From positions 54,560,001-54,624,000 of the forward strand of contig CM034546.1 in assembly GCA_020055645.1 (NCBI GenBank): DNA of 64,000 nucleotides, given 5' to 3'. Within the stretch, counting starts at the first letter, position 1, and each line of letters begins with the position of its first letter. A program made the translations under genes and the position numbers. The notes beneath the pieces are model-generated. The model was given only the letters and a program-made list of their open reading frames with translations. It ran no database searches and was not told the DNA's origin. Origin of the DNA: Tomocerus qinae. Taxonomy: Eukaryota; Arthropoda; Collembola; Entomobryomorpha; Tomoceridae. Positions 30,880 through 42,701 of this stretch are shown here, one piece after another.

Positions 30880-31090
30880 ACTCCTTTTTGAGTACAGGAG
30901 TGGAGATCAAAACTTACAGCAAACCGTAACAGAAGCTCGCCTGAGTAAAGGCGACCATGTGCACATTTTTGGTAGAATGATAGTAGAAATATGTCTATTT
31001 TGATTTGATTACTAAAATCTACAGTAATTCAAATTAGATTGGTCATAATTGACTATCAAAATCAAAAAGTTTTAAAATAAGTAAAATGAG
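30880..31090 (+). repeat. head of the interspersed repeat family, copy 3
   Basis: CAGCAAACCGTAACAGAAGC followed by TCGCCTGAGTAAAGGCGACC matches the heads near 12749 and 54706. The tail of the family resumes at 31840-32160 after the ~133-bp tandem repeat, suggesting that the repeat expanded inside a copy. Confidence 0.5.
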
Positions 31091-31139
31091 TTATATGTGA
31101 GTGTGAAATAAAGAACAGACTGAAATAAAGAAATTTGGG

Positions 31140-31700
31140 ATCCATAGTTTAAATCAGCGTGCCTAATTACCTCTGAATTGGCGTTTACAGAATTTAATTT
31201 CCCAAATTTGTGTTGCCAATATAATGGGTGGACCCCATTCCACTATATCGGTTGTCCGGTGATAAATTTGAGCTCCATATTTGAAATCAGCGTGCTGAAT
31301 TACCTCTAAATTGGCGTTTTCAGAATTTAATTGCAAAACGTTATGATGCCGATATAGTGGGTGGACCCCAGTCCACTATAGCAGTTGACGATACATAAAT
31401 TTGGGATCCATATTTGATATCAGCGTGGTTAATAACCGCTAAATTGGCCTTTACAGAATTTAGCTGCAAAGTTTAAGGATGCCGATATAGTGGGTGGACC
31501 CCAGTCCACTATAGCGGTTGTCGATACATAAATTTGGGATCCATATTTGAAATCAGCGTGCTGAATTACCTCTAAATTGGCGTTTTCAGAATTTAATTGC
31601 AAAGCGTTATGATGCCGATATAGTTAGTGGACCCCAGTCCACTATATCGGTTGTCCGGTGATAAATTTGAGGTCCATATTTGAAATCAGCATGTTTAATT
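31140..31700 (+). repeat. ~133-bp tandem repeat, four copies
   Basis: Repeats of a unit starting CCATATTTGAAATCAGCGTG occur at about 31149, 31271, 31406 and 31538, with a partial one at 31670. Each holds a small palindrome around ATAGTGGGTGGACCCCAGTC. Confidence 0.85.
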
Positions 31701-31829
31701 TGGTGGAATTGGATAGTTATTACTAGTTGTCGGATGTAGTAGTACTCAGACTTCAGGTAATGTTCACGACTCTTGGTCGTTTATAATTTTTTGAGGCTAC
31801 GACTAAGATTAGTCTGTTCTTTATTTCAC

Positions 31830-32165
31830 ACTCACATATTTGAAAATAAATCTTAAGTTTGGTAGGAGCGGAGTGAAATATTTTCCGCAAACAATTTATA
31901 GGAAACGCAATTGAACTTTTTAATACCCAGTTTCTACTTTGACTATCAAAATGAAACAAAGTGAGAGCGCGGTATCTCAGCAACCAATTTACCGACCGAT
32001 TTACCCAAAAATCAATAGAGGTTGTCAGTGGTCGATAGGCATTTTTTTGCCAAGTTTGGTCAACATCCGTCTTTGCATTCGAAATTTATCGTTAGGACAG
32101 AAGGACGGACGTACGGACAGACTGTGCGGTTCTATAAGCTTGCTTCCTCAGGCGATGAGCTAAAA
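31830..32165 (+). repeat. tail of the interspersed repeat family, copy 3
   Basis: It shares AAATTTTGGTAG-like, AGGAAACGCAATTGAACTTT, TTTGACTATCAAAATGAAAC, GCGCGGTATCTCAG, CCAAGTTTGGTCAACA and GGACAGACTGTGCGG with the copies at 4.5, 13.2 and 55.4 kb. Confidence 0.6.
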
Positions 32166-32219
32166 TTACAATGAAAAACACTCAATTTTCTAATTAATCG
32201 CTTGACGCTACATTGCCAA

Positions 32220-32690
32220 TTAAGGCTAACTCGGCCTTAAAATGGTGAATAAAAGTATCCGAGTCAAAAATGTGGTGGATAACCGAAGTAATTTTCCAAT
32301 AGCCAAATTCTCTTTCTGAACAAAAGAGTGACCCTAGGCGAAAGTTTTGGAATATTTTTTGACTCTATCAATGTAACGTAAAATCTGTACCTCTGGCCCT
32401 GGCCCACCTAATGAGAAAGCATGAAAAGGTCAATTGGAATTAAGATAAAAATCTATGTATCTGAAATACATTCTTCATTCTACCCATCGTACAATATTGC
32501 CCCGGAATACACACTAGCTTTATCTATAACAGGACTTGGGTCCTGTGACCGGTACATTATATTAGTGATAAACCCAAATAAATGCCGGTGTAATTGGCCT
32601 ACTAGAAACGTAGAAATTGTTTGTAGATGCACTAGCCCCATGTACTACAGGACCTGGGTCCTGTGACTGCCTAGTATGATATAAGGCTGT
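32220..32690 (-). mobile_element. LINE 3' end relic, opposite orientation
   Basis: The reverse complement carries CCGGTCACAGGACCCAAGTC followed by CTGTTATAGATAAAGCTAGT and CCGGGGC. It also has GAGTCAAAAAATATTCCAAA, matching the 3' end of the dead LINE at 45430-45720. A further short copy (CCGGTCACAGGACCAGGGCA, AATAAAGCTAG) lies near 38590-38635. Confidence 0.5.
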
Positions 32691-33401
32691 AAATAAATAT
32701 TAATTTATCAGCCTTACGGAGAGAAAGGGAGAGTTGGTTGAGACGTCTATTGAGACGGGCAGGCAGAGTAGGGAAGAAGAAAAGGAATTTGAGGAAACCA
32801 ATAAATCACAAACCCACTACGAAAAAAGGATAAAAGTGGCGACTGCGCAAATAGTCTCTACACTCTGCGCCATATTTCAGCAGCCAAACGACAATTCTCT
32901 TTTCCTCTCTTGATACCTTTCTATTTCCATTCCATTAACATTCAATTAATTAAATCTTTGTTGACATTAACCGATAATCCAATCAACAATCCTTTTTCAA
33001 ATTATAATATATTTTGAATCCTCGTCCTGAAAGAGAGTTTTAGTAACAGAGAGTAGTTGTATGTATGTAGAGGTAGACGAATAATGTTTGTGCAGTGTGT
33101 AGTTTAGAAAGAAACAAACCATTGAGAGTTGCCTCGATTTTTTACATTTATTTCTCGTCACAGACACAAGTATACTACACCGAAAAGTGACCTAAAATAG
33201 TTACGTAAGAAAACAACGGTGAACAATTATGGAATGCAGGCGGTCGACCCGTCCGCTCAACCCAACAGCCCCGACGATGGACGAAAACAAGACATTGGCG
33301 AAATCCTCCAGCAAATCATGAACATAGATCGACCATACACTCGACTAAGCACAAGCCAGGTAACTAACTAGACTAAATAACTTGATTAATTAATTAATTA
33401 A

Positions 33402-34125
33402 CCCTTGTATGGATAACCTAGGCTGTCTGCTGTCTACAGACTTTTTGACTTCAGTGTCTAATAAAGCAGGGATACATTTGTCGTATAACCTCGGGATTTT
33501 TTGTATAAGCCTTTTGCACAATTGCTTTCTGGTCACCAGTTGAGGTGAACCTCAGTAGATGGAGGTAGAAAATTATACATTGAAAAAGCCTGAAAATACA
33601 ATATTTCCATCTACTGAGCTTCACTTCAACTGGTGACCAGAAAGCAATTGTGCAAAAGGCTAATTTGTCACAAATGCGTTTCTCTGCTTATAAATCCAAT
33701 GTTAAGTTATTTGGCGAATAGTTAGGGTATGATAAAATAACAAAACAAAAAAATTGGACCTTTTTTACCTACTAAAGGATGACCTAGGCTGCCCACAGAC
33801 CTACAAGGTTTCGTTATTTTATAGTCTGTGGGAAGACTATGCCATGAAGCAGTGATTGTGGAGTTGGTTCTTGTGGTATAAATGGTGAAATTGGAATGTA
33901 ATTTGCATATAAATATGCAAAGTACATTATAGAAATTGTACATACTTGTAGTGAGCTACAATTTCCATAACGAAAATATCCTACAATATTTCCTGCCCAG
34001 CAGAAACCCTTAGTCTGTGGAAAGACTAAGCAAAGTCTGAAGACAGCCTAGGCTCTTTTACACGTAGTCTGGAAACAGACTATGTCATACTTTACTGTTG
34101 ATTTGGAAGGTCATCCATACTAGGG
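33402..34125. mobile_element. piggyBac-type MITE, 724 bp
   Basis: The ends CCCTTGTATGGAT and ATCCATACTAGGG are flanked on both sides by TTAA (33398-33401 and 34126-34129), the piggyBac target duplication. It lies in the intron of the extradenticle-like copy. Inner repeats contain CCTAGGCTG and AGTCTGTGG. An inner hairpin is listed separately. No transposase. Confidence 0.8.
33507..33662. repeat. ~60-bp-stem hairpin inside the piggyBac-type MITE
   Basis: Arm AGCCTTTTGCACAATTGCTT (33507 on) continues through TCTGGTCACCAGTTGA and pairs with 33602-33662. The loop is about 30 bp. It is a good substrate for small-RNA processing if transcribed. Confidence 0.75.
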
Positions 34126-34133
34126 TTAACTAA

Positions 34134-34232
<99 letters not shown>

Positions 34233-34424
34233 TGAAACAAAGACGTAAATAAATACCTGCTATTTTTAGTATTATATGGTATTATAATGTACTATCTATA
34301 AGGGGAATACTATCTGTACTATAGTTATATAGTGCACTATATGTGCGACATGCGCACGGGGAAGACTGACGTATTTTAACTGTTGAGCGGGTAGCGAAAC
34401 AGAAAAGAGATTGTAGAGTCAGTA

Positions 34425-34505
34425 GTGTGGAGCAGTAGCAATTGGGACATTGGCTAGCTACTAGATCCGGAGTTTGAGTCTCGGTCTGCGAAGCAAGTCT
34501 GCACT
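34425..34505 (+). repeat. possible tRNA-derived SINE head
   Basis: TAGCAATTGGGACATTGG resembles a pol III A box and GAGTTTGAGTCTC a B box about 30 bp later. I could not fold a canonical tRNA. A similar B-box-like GAGTTCGATTCGCAC occurs at about 58873. Confidence 0.25.
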
Positions 34506-35289
34506 GACATGTCAGAAATAAAGAGAGACAGTTTAGAAGTACTGCAGATTGTCCTTCAAATAATTCCGTGGCATCTTCACCTGACTAATACTTCTCCCGG
34601 CTATCCCTATCTCTACCATCCGGGTTCACATCTACACTATAATATAAACAACCTTCTTTTTGGCAATTGTTCGTGCATTTCTTGTTCTTAATATACACAA
34701 AAAAGTTTCTAATCAGCCAGCTTTATTTATTCCTGCAGCTGCTATTGGAATTAAAATAAATTTTGGAACTCGTAGTTAATTTTCACTAACCTTTATTGTT
34801 GGAATTTTCTTGGAACTGGATTTCCTGATGTCGAGATGTAATGCGCTGCTGAGTTTCTCTTTCTTTTTCGTACAACGTTTTGATGCAAGTCTAAATTCTT
34901 TCTTTTAATTTCAATACTTTTGATTCGGTTAATCTAATGTCTGTTTTTCCCATTTTAGCGAATTAAATTATCACGATTGGAAAGTTGAAATTCAATTTAC
35001 TCCAATTTATGATTTTAAGATCCATTTTTACATTCTACATGAATTTTTGAACCATCCCATTACATGTCAAATTTATTTGCTAAGTTTACCAATTCATTTA
35101 GAAAATGGAAAAGGCCCTTTGCTTCTTGATTTCCAATCGACAAGTTTCATGGTGACACTGAAATAGGGAAATACATGTAAAGAGATTTCCATTTACTTTT
35201 CTATGAATAATCCAAAATCATCCGCGATGTAGATTTGTTTACTAAAACGTAAGTTGGAAATCGATTTACAGCCATTACAACACTCCAGG

Positions 35290-35515
35290 TTCGTCCTAAA
35301 ATCTATAGTGCGTCATGGTAACGCCTATCATGCGTCATGCTAAGATCATTCGTGCGTCATGTTAAGATCTATCGTACTACATGCTAACATCTATTGTTCA
35401 TCATGCTAAGATCTATAGTGCGTCATGGTAAGATCTATAATGCGTCATGGTAAGATCTATAGTGCGTCATGGTAAGATCTATAGTGCGTCATGGTAAGAT
35501 CTATAGTGCGTCATG
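35290..35515 (+). repeat. 22-bp minisatellite, left part
   Basis: About ten units of the type AGATCTATAGTGCGTCATGG plus TA. The array resumes at 37137 after an insertion. Confidence 0.9.
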
Positions 35516-37137
35516 AGGATTCCAGAGTAGCTGCCGAAGTGAACGGACACGACATTGTCGTGGTCCTCATATTTTTAAATTTTTCGGCTTATTTTTGGGC
35601 CAATTTTTGCCCAAAAAGTAGTGCTGTGCATAGAGTGAAGAGGCCTGTACACCCGGGACAGAATTTAGTGCACGAAAGTGGGACGGAATGTCCGAATTCG
35701 GTGTTTTTTTGCGTGAAGCAGCCCACTGAAATACCATTTTTCTGTGCTGTGAGTGGAATTCCTTATCGCGGAGGACGGCCATGGATGCTAATTGGGTCTG
35801 GCAGCGGCGTGAACAGTGGCGGTATGCAGATTAGAAGATAAGACGGCCTTCGAAGACCTGTGCTGCCTACTACAACCGACCAGATTAGTAGTGCTTTTCT
35901 TACTAGTCATTCTCATGTTGGCCCTGCGACTGTCTTCTCCGCTATCAGTGTACCAGCTATTCAGCAGGATAACAAGCAGTGTAGCATCAATAACATCGTC
36001 AAGGTATAAGGGCCGATCACTCTGTGCACAGTCTACTCATCAAATTATTGGCTAATTTACATTCTGTCTCCATAAAGCTACTCTGGAACCCGCTTATGCG
36101 TGAGTATAGGCGTAACTTCTGTATTAAGGTTATTTACATATACCTATCTATGCATATTACTTGATCTTATGTATTTCTGCTACTAACTGAGCTGAGGACG
36201 GTTCTTCCCTGTCCCATGTCTATGACTATTAGCGGTGCAGGTTTCTGTCATTATGTGAGGCTATACCTATATTTGGCTGTTGGTTAGTTATAATAAAGTG
36301 AATACTTGGATTATTGTAATGTGTTTGTAATAATTGGCATTTTATTCTGAATATTTGTAACATGTATTATTTTATTTTGTGTGATGGGCAGGGCCGCCTC
36401 GAGGCATGGGCAAGCAGGGCAGCCGTCCAGGGCGGCAAATGTTTGGGGGCGGCAAAATATTAAGAATCCGTTACGTTTACGCTGTTTGGAAGATGGGAAA
36501 ATCTCAAATAATAAGATTGACATCATATACCAATCCACTCATCCTTGTCTTCCTTGTCCACAATTTGATAGTTATCGCAAATCCAAATCAAGTGATGGTC
36601 TTAGGCAGCAAAAGTACGACATAACACCATACGGACTTGTCAGCAAGGACGTATTGAGGGATGGTCTTTACCCCCATCCCCCCCGGAATTCGAGAAAAGG
36701 GAATTTTTTTAAAAATACCAAAAAATTTCGCGCTTTGCGCGGATTATTTGCCATCTATAGGCCATTTTTGACTCATTTCCGACAAAGAATGTCGAAAATT
36801 TTCGCGCTAAGCGCGAATATATATTATTAAAATATCTATTGGAAATCTTAGCCCCCTCCTAATCACAGTTCTGTATACGTTCTAGCTTGTCAGTGGCATT
36901 ACATTGATAATCCAAGGGCTTGAATATACTTATTGATTTTACCGGTTATAATTAATTTCCAAATCATTATTTGATACATTTTTATTTTAATAATGGCATT
37001 AATAAAATGGACTTCAAAATGTATCTCAAAGGGCGGCTTTTTTTATTTTGCCCGGGGTGACAAAGACCCTTAGGGCGGCCCTGGTGATGGGCGACAGCCC
37101 GCTGGAAGCGCAAATAAAACCCTACTACTACTACTAC
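35516..37137 (+). mobile_element. retroposon with (ACT)n 3' tail inserted in the minisatellite
   Basis: The inserted DNA interrupts the 22-bp array and ends GCGCAAATAAAACCCTACTA followed by CTACTACTACTAG, a microsatellite tail typical of some non-LTR elements. The body has short open stretches (35491-35841, 35816-36055) with no recognised domain, and a mixed-composition, transcript-like 3' part. Without the nested hAT MITE (36389-37083) the tail is continuous. It is either a truncated LINE 3' end or a retroposed transcript. Confidence 0.55.
36389..37083. mobile_element. hAT-type MITE, 695 bp, copy 2 (inverted)
   Basis: Same length as copy 1 at 5345-6039 and almost the same sequence, in the opposite orientation. 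It is flanked by a perfect 8-bp duplication GTGATGGG (36381-36388 and 37084-37091). It splits the tail of the retroposon above, so it is the younger insertion. ORFs inside it are not genes. Confidence 0.92.
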
Positions 37138-37275
37138 TAGTGCGTAATGGTAAGATCTATAGTGCGTAATGGTAAGATCTATAGTGCGTCATGGTAAGAT
37201 CTATAGTGCGTCATGGTAAGATCTATAGTGCGTCATGGTAAGATCTATTGTTCGTCATACTAAGATCTATCGTGT
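37137..37275 (+). repeat. 22-bp minisatellite, right part
   Basis: About six more units of the AGATCTATAGTGCGTMATGG type, continuing the array broken at 35515. Confidence 0.9.
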
Positions 37276-38918
37276 GTGCTGCTAATATCCATTACGTTTT
37301 TCAAGGAAGGATATAGGAAGGTATCCTATAGGTATAAGAAGCTAGAGGTTTACTTGTTGTTTGGCATAGGTATGGCAAAGGGTGACTTTGTAACATTCCA
37401 TTTGTCATATTAATAATTTTAAATTTGTCGTAAGTGGAGAAACTTGCAGAACTTTCATTCACTGTCATTTCCTTCCAGTTGCAAAAAGTGTTTTCTTATG
37501 TTTTTGTCGAACTCGACTAGTGTTCCTGCATTTCAGTAGGAATTGTACTCCACAATTTTGCACTACGGTAGGAGAACGCAGATCTGGCAAAGGTACTGTA
37601 GATTTTGTTCAATATAAAGCGTAAGTTTCTCGAAAGTTATTCCGTTACAATAGTTTATTTTCTACTATCAAAATGCTCGTAATCCATTTATAGTGATAAC
37701 AATACAACGTTCCTTGACATGGAGAGTGCTTAACTGAACACTGATATACTAATATGATATTTAAATCAAGAGTATTATCCTTGAATCAAATGTTTTCTGA
37801 TAACGTTAATATAATAACTGATGATAACGTAAAAACGGTCGATCAGAAATACGAAGTTTATTATCCATCAATGTTATATAATTTGTCATGTATGTTTCGT
37901 TAAACAACAACCTTCACTTTCATTAGATATTTTCTTTCGAATATAACAACCACCGTAGAATAATCTCAAGCCATATATCATAGTGTTATTTAATAACGGT
38001 GTGTGTAACAACTAACCCAGAGGAACAGTAAGTAACACTGAAATTAAATTTTATAAAGAAATAGTAAAATCGCTTAAAACATGATTAAAATAATCATATA
38101 AAGTATACATGTAAAACCAATAAAAATATCTTTATTGCTTTTCTACATAAAATATTTCGGGATAGATTTTCTGGAACTGTATTGGATCAACTATATAGGG
38201 AGTGGTAAACTTTTATAGCATTTTCCAAAATAGAAATCCCGAAAAGGAATTAAATGCTTTGCAGAAAATAATTGAGGCGTGGTAATTTCTTAGAAATTTA
38301 GTCTACGAAAGAATTCGTTACCTTTTAGCTATCCATTTATCTAGAAGTGTTTCTATAAAATATTGGATGGGGTTAATAAAGCCTTATATCTTTGGCTAAG
38401 CTATAATTTCTAATTATTCAGATAAAGCTAATTATCTTAGTTTACAGCAAATCAAGGTATCAAAACTGCCACCTACCGTTCAGGCCACAAATTGGGGGTG
38501 ATGGTTTGGACATCTGATATATCTACACTATGAATTTAAAATGAGGCACGCTATTCCGGGTCGTGGCCAGGTTAGTAATTATACTAGCCGGTCACAGGAC
38601 CAGGGCACCGTGATAAATAAAGCTAGTTTTTTGGTTTTTTAGGGGAAATCTTTTTTTCAGATTTAGGGGGGGGGCGCTAAGTCTAATTAGCGCTGATTAC
38701 CCCCTACTGGATACGCTCTTGTTCGATACTACAGCTGCATAAAATATTTTAAGCTTATAAACATCTCAAGCGGCCAGTTTCTCGTATGAAATCGATTTTA
38801 AAATAATTTTTTTATAAAAGTTTCATTCAAATGGTTACAGCTAACTTGCAAATATTGCAATGATGTATCAGAATAAAAGAAAAAGGAAATAAATGTAAAT
38901 ACTTTTCGTTCTTATTAG
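37276..38918. other. upstream region of the second E2, mostly unassigned
   Basis: It holds a short LINE-tail relic (38580-38640) and a CCCCCTACTGGATACG end of a MITE family (38690-38715). CTTATTAG at 38911-38918 is a plausible acceptor for the E2 exon. Confidence 0.35.
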
Positions 38919-38923
38919 ATTTC

Positions 38924-39370
38924 ATGATGGCCGAGCAAAGGATCTTAAAAGAATTTGAAGAAATGAAACGAAAACCCCCCGCACTGTGTTCCGCTGGGCC
39001 TGTTGGAGGAAGCATGACAGATTGGCGGGCATCCATTATTGGTCCTCCAATGAGTCCATATCAAGGAGGATTATTTAAGCTGACAATCAAGTTCCCAAAA
39101 GACTATCCTGATAAACCTCCTCAAGTAAAATTCACCACAAAAGTCTACCATCTAAATATTAACAATGAGGGTTACATTTGCTTGGACATCTTGAAAAGCA
39201 AATGGAATCCCAATATTAGCGTTGGAAAAATTTTGCTTGCCATTTGTGCTCTTTTGACCAATCCTAATCCCGACGATCCTCTAGACAGAGAAAAGTGTGG
39301 TGTATACCTGACTAACAGAATCCAATACAGTCAAATGGCTCAAAAATGGACTGTAGATTACGCAAAATAA
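38924..39370 (+). CDS. ubiquitin-conjugating enzyme E2, UBE2D-like, diverged (copy 2)
   Basis: 148 residues. The second Met (38927) matches the usual UBE2D start. It shows PPALCSAGP, the YQGG, IKFP and GYICLDIL segments with active Cys85, KWNPN, LLAICALL and NPDDP. The HPN motif is HLN, and the RING-contact Phe62 is Asp, with Asn for Ala96. As in the first copy, an acceptor (TTCTTATTAG) ends 5 bp before the ATG with the frame open across it, so an upstream exon is expected. A polyadenylation signal AATAAA lies at 39429-39434, about 60 bp past the stop. It lies 2.15 kb upstream of the ubiquitin-like gene on the same strand. Confidence 0.93.
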   Translation: MMAEQRILKEFEEMKRKPPALCSAGPVGGSMTDWRASIIGPPMSPYQGGLFKLTIKFPKDYPDKPPQVKFTTKVYHLNINNEGYICLDILKSKWNPNISVGKILLAICALLTNPNPDDPLDREKCGVYLTNRIQYSQMAQKWTVDYAK

Positions 39371-39428
39371 ACAGAAAGCGTAGAAAACGAGCTATAGTAT
39401 ACAGTTATCTACAGAACTTATAACAGCA

Positions 39429-39434
39429 AATAAA
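39429..39434 (+). promoter_or_regulatory. polyadenylation signal of the second E2
   Basis: AATAAA about 60 bp after the stop codon of the E2 at 38924-39370. Confidence 0.5.
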
Positions 39435-39799
39435 GATTTAAATTCTAAATAATATGTCACAGTCCCAGCATTTGTTTCCAATTATTACTGCAAATATAAC
39501 AAGTAAAGAATTCATGAATTAGTTCTGAGATAAATAGATATTTAGCTGTATTCTCACAAAGTTTAAAATAGAAAAGGCTCATTTAAGTTAATTTTAGTCC
39601 ACAAATTAAATTTTAAAAGACCAGGACTAGATATCAATTGGATGACCGATAAAGTAAAGGACGGCTTTTTGACACCACGGTAATGAATAAGCAGGTAGCT
39701 CGAAAGTAAGCAAACGCCTATCATTTCATCACTCTAGTCCTTCTGCTAGACAGATCAACTTTTATTGACCAAAAAGGCCCTTTTGTATAAGTGTAAGCG

Positions 39800-40010
39800 T
39801 CTAGTTTGAAATTAGAATTTTTTTCAATTTTCATTAGCATAAATTTATTTCAACCAGTCATGGTTGAGTACTACTTGTACTTACTCCACTATACTCAAAG
39901 AAAAGTACTCTCCATGGCTTGTATTAATTTTGATGTACTTCGGCGTACTTTTCCATATTTTATGAATCTATCCACATACGCAAATCATAGTAGCGTGGTT
40001 ACCTTCCTAG
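39800..40010. mobile_element. diverged copy of the ATACCCGC-ended MITE
   Basis: TGGTTGAGTACT, CTCAAAGAAAAGTACTC and TTGATGTACTTCGGCGTACT parallel the interior of the element at 58553-58812. The ends are eroded. Confidence 0.5.
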
Positions 40011-40029
40011 TGGGTTTGGAACATTCCTA

Positions 40030-40556
40030 GTATAATGGCGCACTTGAAAATACGACAATATATAGCTCATTCGAAAGATCTCGTCGAGTTTGTAACGAAT
40101 ATGGTATTTATTTTGGGAGCAACCCCCCAATTAAGAAAGTTATGTTCGACCAAAGTTGAAAATATGACTATTTCCAAATAGTCATATTTTCAGAAAAAAA
40201 TGAGCTACAAGTTCTATAAAGCATTAATGTTTTGTTTTTCATGTTGAATTTAACTTGCAAGTTGCAACTATGGCAACGGAGCTAATAACAACATTGTAGG
40301 CTTGGTTTTGAAAAATTGGAAAGGTTGTTGCATTGGAATTGGTCTCAAGTGCCATTTTCAATTTTCATCAATTTTAAAATGGCACCTGATCACAAATTGC
40401 GTCTTTTAAAACCTAACCTAATTAAAATTGATAAATTTAACAAGGCATGTGGTCACAATTTTCTATTTTAGAACCTAACCAAATTATGACTGATGGAATT
40501 TGAATATGGCACGTGATCACATATTTCCATTTTTTATTTTTAAAACCTAACCTAAT
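40030..40556. mobile_element. MITE with GGCGCACTT ends, copy 2
   Basis: It keeps the left end (AGTATAATGGCGCACTTGAA) and the core of copy 1 (25308-26012), including TGAATTTAACTTGCAAGTTG and AATTTTCATCAATTTTAAAA. The right arm is missing beyond 40556. Confidence 0.65.
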
Positions 40557-40939
40557 TACTATTTTCTGCAACGCTGAATCTCTCGTCCTCTTTCCTCAGC
40601 CACTTTTGCAATCCACATCTAAAATATTTCGGTCGTATAGTCTTTGAGAGGACATGGGCGGTCACGGTGACAAACTTGGCTAAGAAAGTGTCATCTCTAA
40701 GTATAAGCTGTAAGAGTATGTACATTGAAAGCTCTAAGAGGCCAGTCGGTACTCTTATTATAGTGAAGGTAATAGTAAGAAAGGTGAAATTAATTACGCA
40801 AAAAAAAGTTTGGGTTGATAAGCTGAAATTGTAAATTGTAAACATTTTAAATGCTGCATTTATTACTGTCGATATTTCAAATGTTAGTGCATTTATTACT
40901 CATTACATCAATAAATTATAGCTTATACGGGAACAATGT

Positions 40940-41020
40940 TCCCCTATCTTAGGCGATCTTCTGTTACGGCTTGCAGTTTTTGATGGGTGTCCGGTAAAGC
41001 TTGTATGTATCTAGCCTGAC
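40940..41020 (-). repeat. head of the interspersed repeat family, antisense scrap
   Basis: GATCTTCTGTTACGGCTTGC is the reverse complement of the family head seen at 12.7, 30.9 and 54.7 kb. Confidence 0.4.
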
Positions 41021-41520
41021 TGTGAATATTTAGTTACAAATTTAATCATAACCAAAAGTAATGACAAAAAGGGACATTATTCTTTTGCTTAGATTTATAG
41101 AAGCACAGCCAACCCCGCACCCTACTGGATATGGGCTTGGTTATTATGTCGGCAGAGGTTTTAAAACTTATATGTATAGAACAAATGAAGTTCCATGGTG
41201 TATTATCTGCATTCCATTGATGTATTCGGGATATAGAATTTCGCAACTCGAAATTCTGAGTAATGGTTAAATGGAATTAGAGGGACACTTTATCATATTT
41301 TGATAACAGCAGTTATCAGTAGCATGTTTCCTATTTGACTGTAGTAATAGAGATAACATTTTAAGCCAAGGATTTCATAATATCACTTATACTATACTCT
41401 ATTTATCTATTCATATAAGCTTTTTTAAGTAACAAATAATTGATGTAGTTCATTTGTTAACTGAATTCGCTAAAGGCTTGAGTTACAAGTGTACCTAATA
41501 ACTGAATTTCCCAATTCACG

Positions 41521-41834
41521 ATGAAAATTCAAATTCAAGATTTGGAGGGCAGAAACTACGAAATCACTGGTGTTGAACCTGGGCAAACAGTTAACAAATT
41601 AAAAATGAAAATTCATGGCTTTAGTGGAGTGCAACCTGCTGATCAAACTCTTATGTATTTGGGTCAAGAATTATTAGACGACACACTTCTTTCTGAGTAT
41701 AACGTAGTAGAAGGTAATTGTGCAAACGTTTTCTCTTGACCCTCATTGCAGAAGTAACTGATGTTTTTTTCTTTTTAGATTGCATGATTAATATGGTCCA
41801 TCGATCCGTTGGTGGTCACCGTAGTGAAAAGTAA
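41521..41834 (+). CDS. ubiquitin-like protein with C-terminal Gly-Gly and short tail (two exons)
   Basis: Exon 41521-41713 and exon 41779-41834 are split by a 65-bp phase-1 intron (GTAATT..TTTTTAG). An in-frame TGA upstream fixes the ATG. The product follows ubiquitin from end to end: MKIQIQDLEGR, VEPGQTV, LKMKI, QTLMYLGQELLDD, LLSEYNVVE, then MINMVHRSVGG and a tail HRSEK before the stop. The tail implies that a protease must expose the Gly-Gly. Ubiquitin Lys6, 11, 33, 48 and 63 are replaced; Lys27 and Lys29 remain. The hydrophobic patch is L8 kept, I44 to Met, V70 kept. It could be a modifier of its own, a chain terminator or a ubiquitin mimic. A polyadenylation signal follows at about 41868. 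Reading only the first exon gives a false stop at 41737. Confidence 0.88.
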
Positions 41835-42057
41835 TGCAGCGTTTGTTTGTTCCAAGATTTTATATTTAATAAAAAAATTTACAGAATTGTTTTTTTGAGA
41901 CTGCTGCAATTTTTATTATAATTGACCAAAGGAATAATAAACAATAAACAAACTATGCAATAAAAAATCTTTTCATGTTGAAGTCACTTTTAAATAATAC
42001 AATTTTCTATAGGTATATAAAAAATCGTTGAACTTGCATGTCCTTAAGGTAGGGGAG

Positions 42058-42701
42058 ACTGGGGATAGTGTACGAATGGGTATAGTGTACGAATGGGTAT
42101 AGTGTACGAAGTTAAAAATTTTCATAGAATCCTTGACTTTTTTTGGCCGGCAAAATTTTCAAAATTTGAAGTATGCTTTCGAGAACTTGTTAACAAAAAA
42201 TTGTTAATTTTGGGTTCATTCTGCGTTTTCTAAAACTAAAATTAACTTCCCTGATGGCAAAAATACCCAATGATGGGGATAGCGTACGAGAAATTAAGTG
42301 GGTATGGTGTACGAACATTTGGATGACCACTTTTGGCCAATACCATTTATTTTCCAACCATACGTAGTAATGTGGTAAGCATCATTGAATACTCTCCATT
42401 AATTACATAGAATACATCAGTAAATATTTCTCCAATTATTTGGTTGTTGTTCTGTTCATGGACCATAGAAAATGCCTATTAAAATCCTTTATTTGATGCA
42501 TCTGGGAAAAATAATTTTTGAAAAATAACGATTATTACGATGATCATGAAATATTAAAAGATTTCACCATTAGCATCCGTGACAGCATTCTAAGAGATGG
42601 AACCGCTAGATTTGGGAAGAGAACATCGAATAATAACATTCGTACACTATCCCCAAGGTATTCGTACACTTTCCCCAAGGTATTCGTACACTATACCCAG
42701 T
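42058..42701. mobile_element. MITE with iterated ATAGTGTACGAAT ends
   Basis: The left end ACTGGGGATAGTGTACGAAT is followed by two more GGGTATAGTGTACGAA units. The right end has three inverted units (ATTCGTACACTATCCCC...) ending CTATACCCAGT. Internal single units also occur (42277, 42305). No transposase frame. Target duplication not certain. Confidence 0.65.

Noticed and set aside
35491-35841. 116-residue ORF as a gene
   Set aside because: It starts in the minisatellite and continues into the retroposon; no domain or splice support.
41521-41739. Ubiquitin-like gene as a single exon ending at 41739
   Set aside because: That reading runs into the intron after GAAG and loses the conserved last strand and Gly-Gly, which reappear in phase after the acceptor at 41778.
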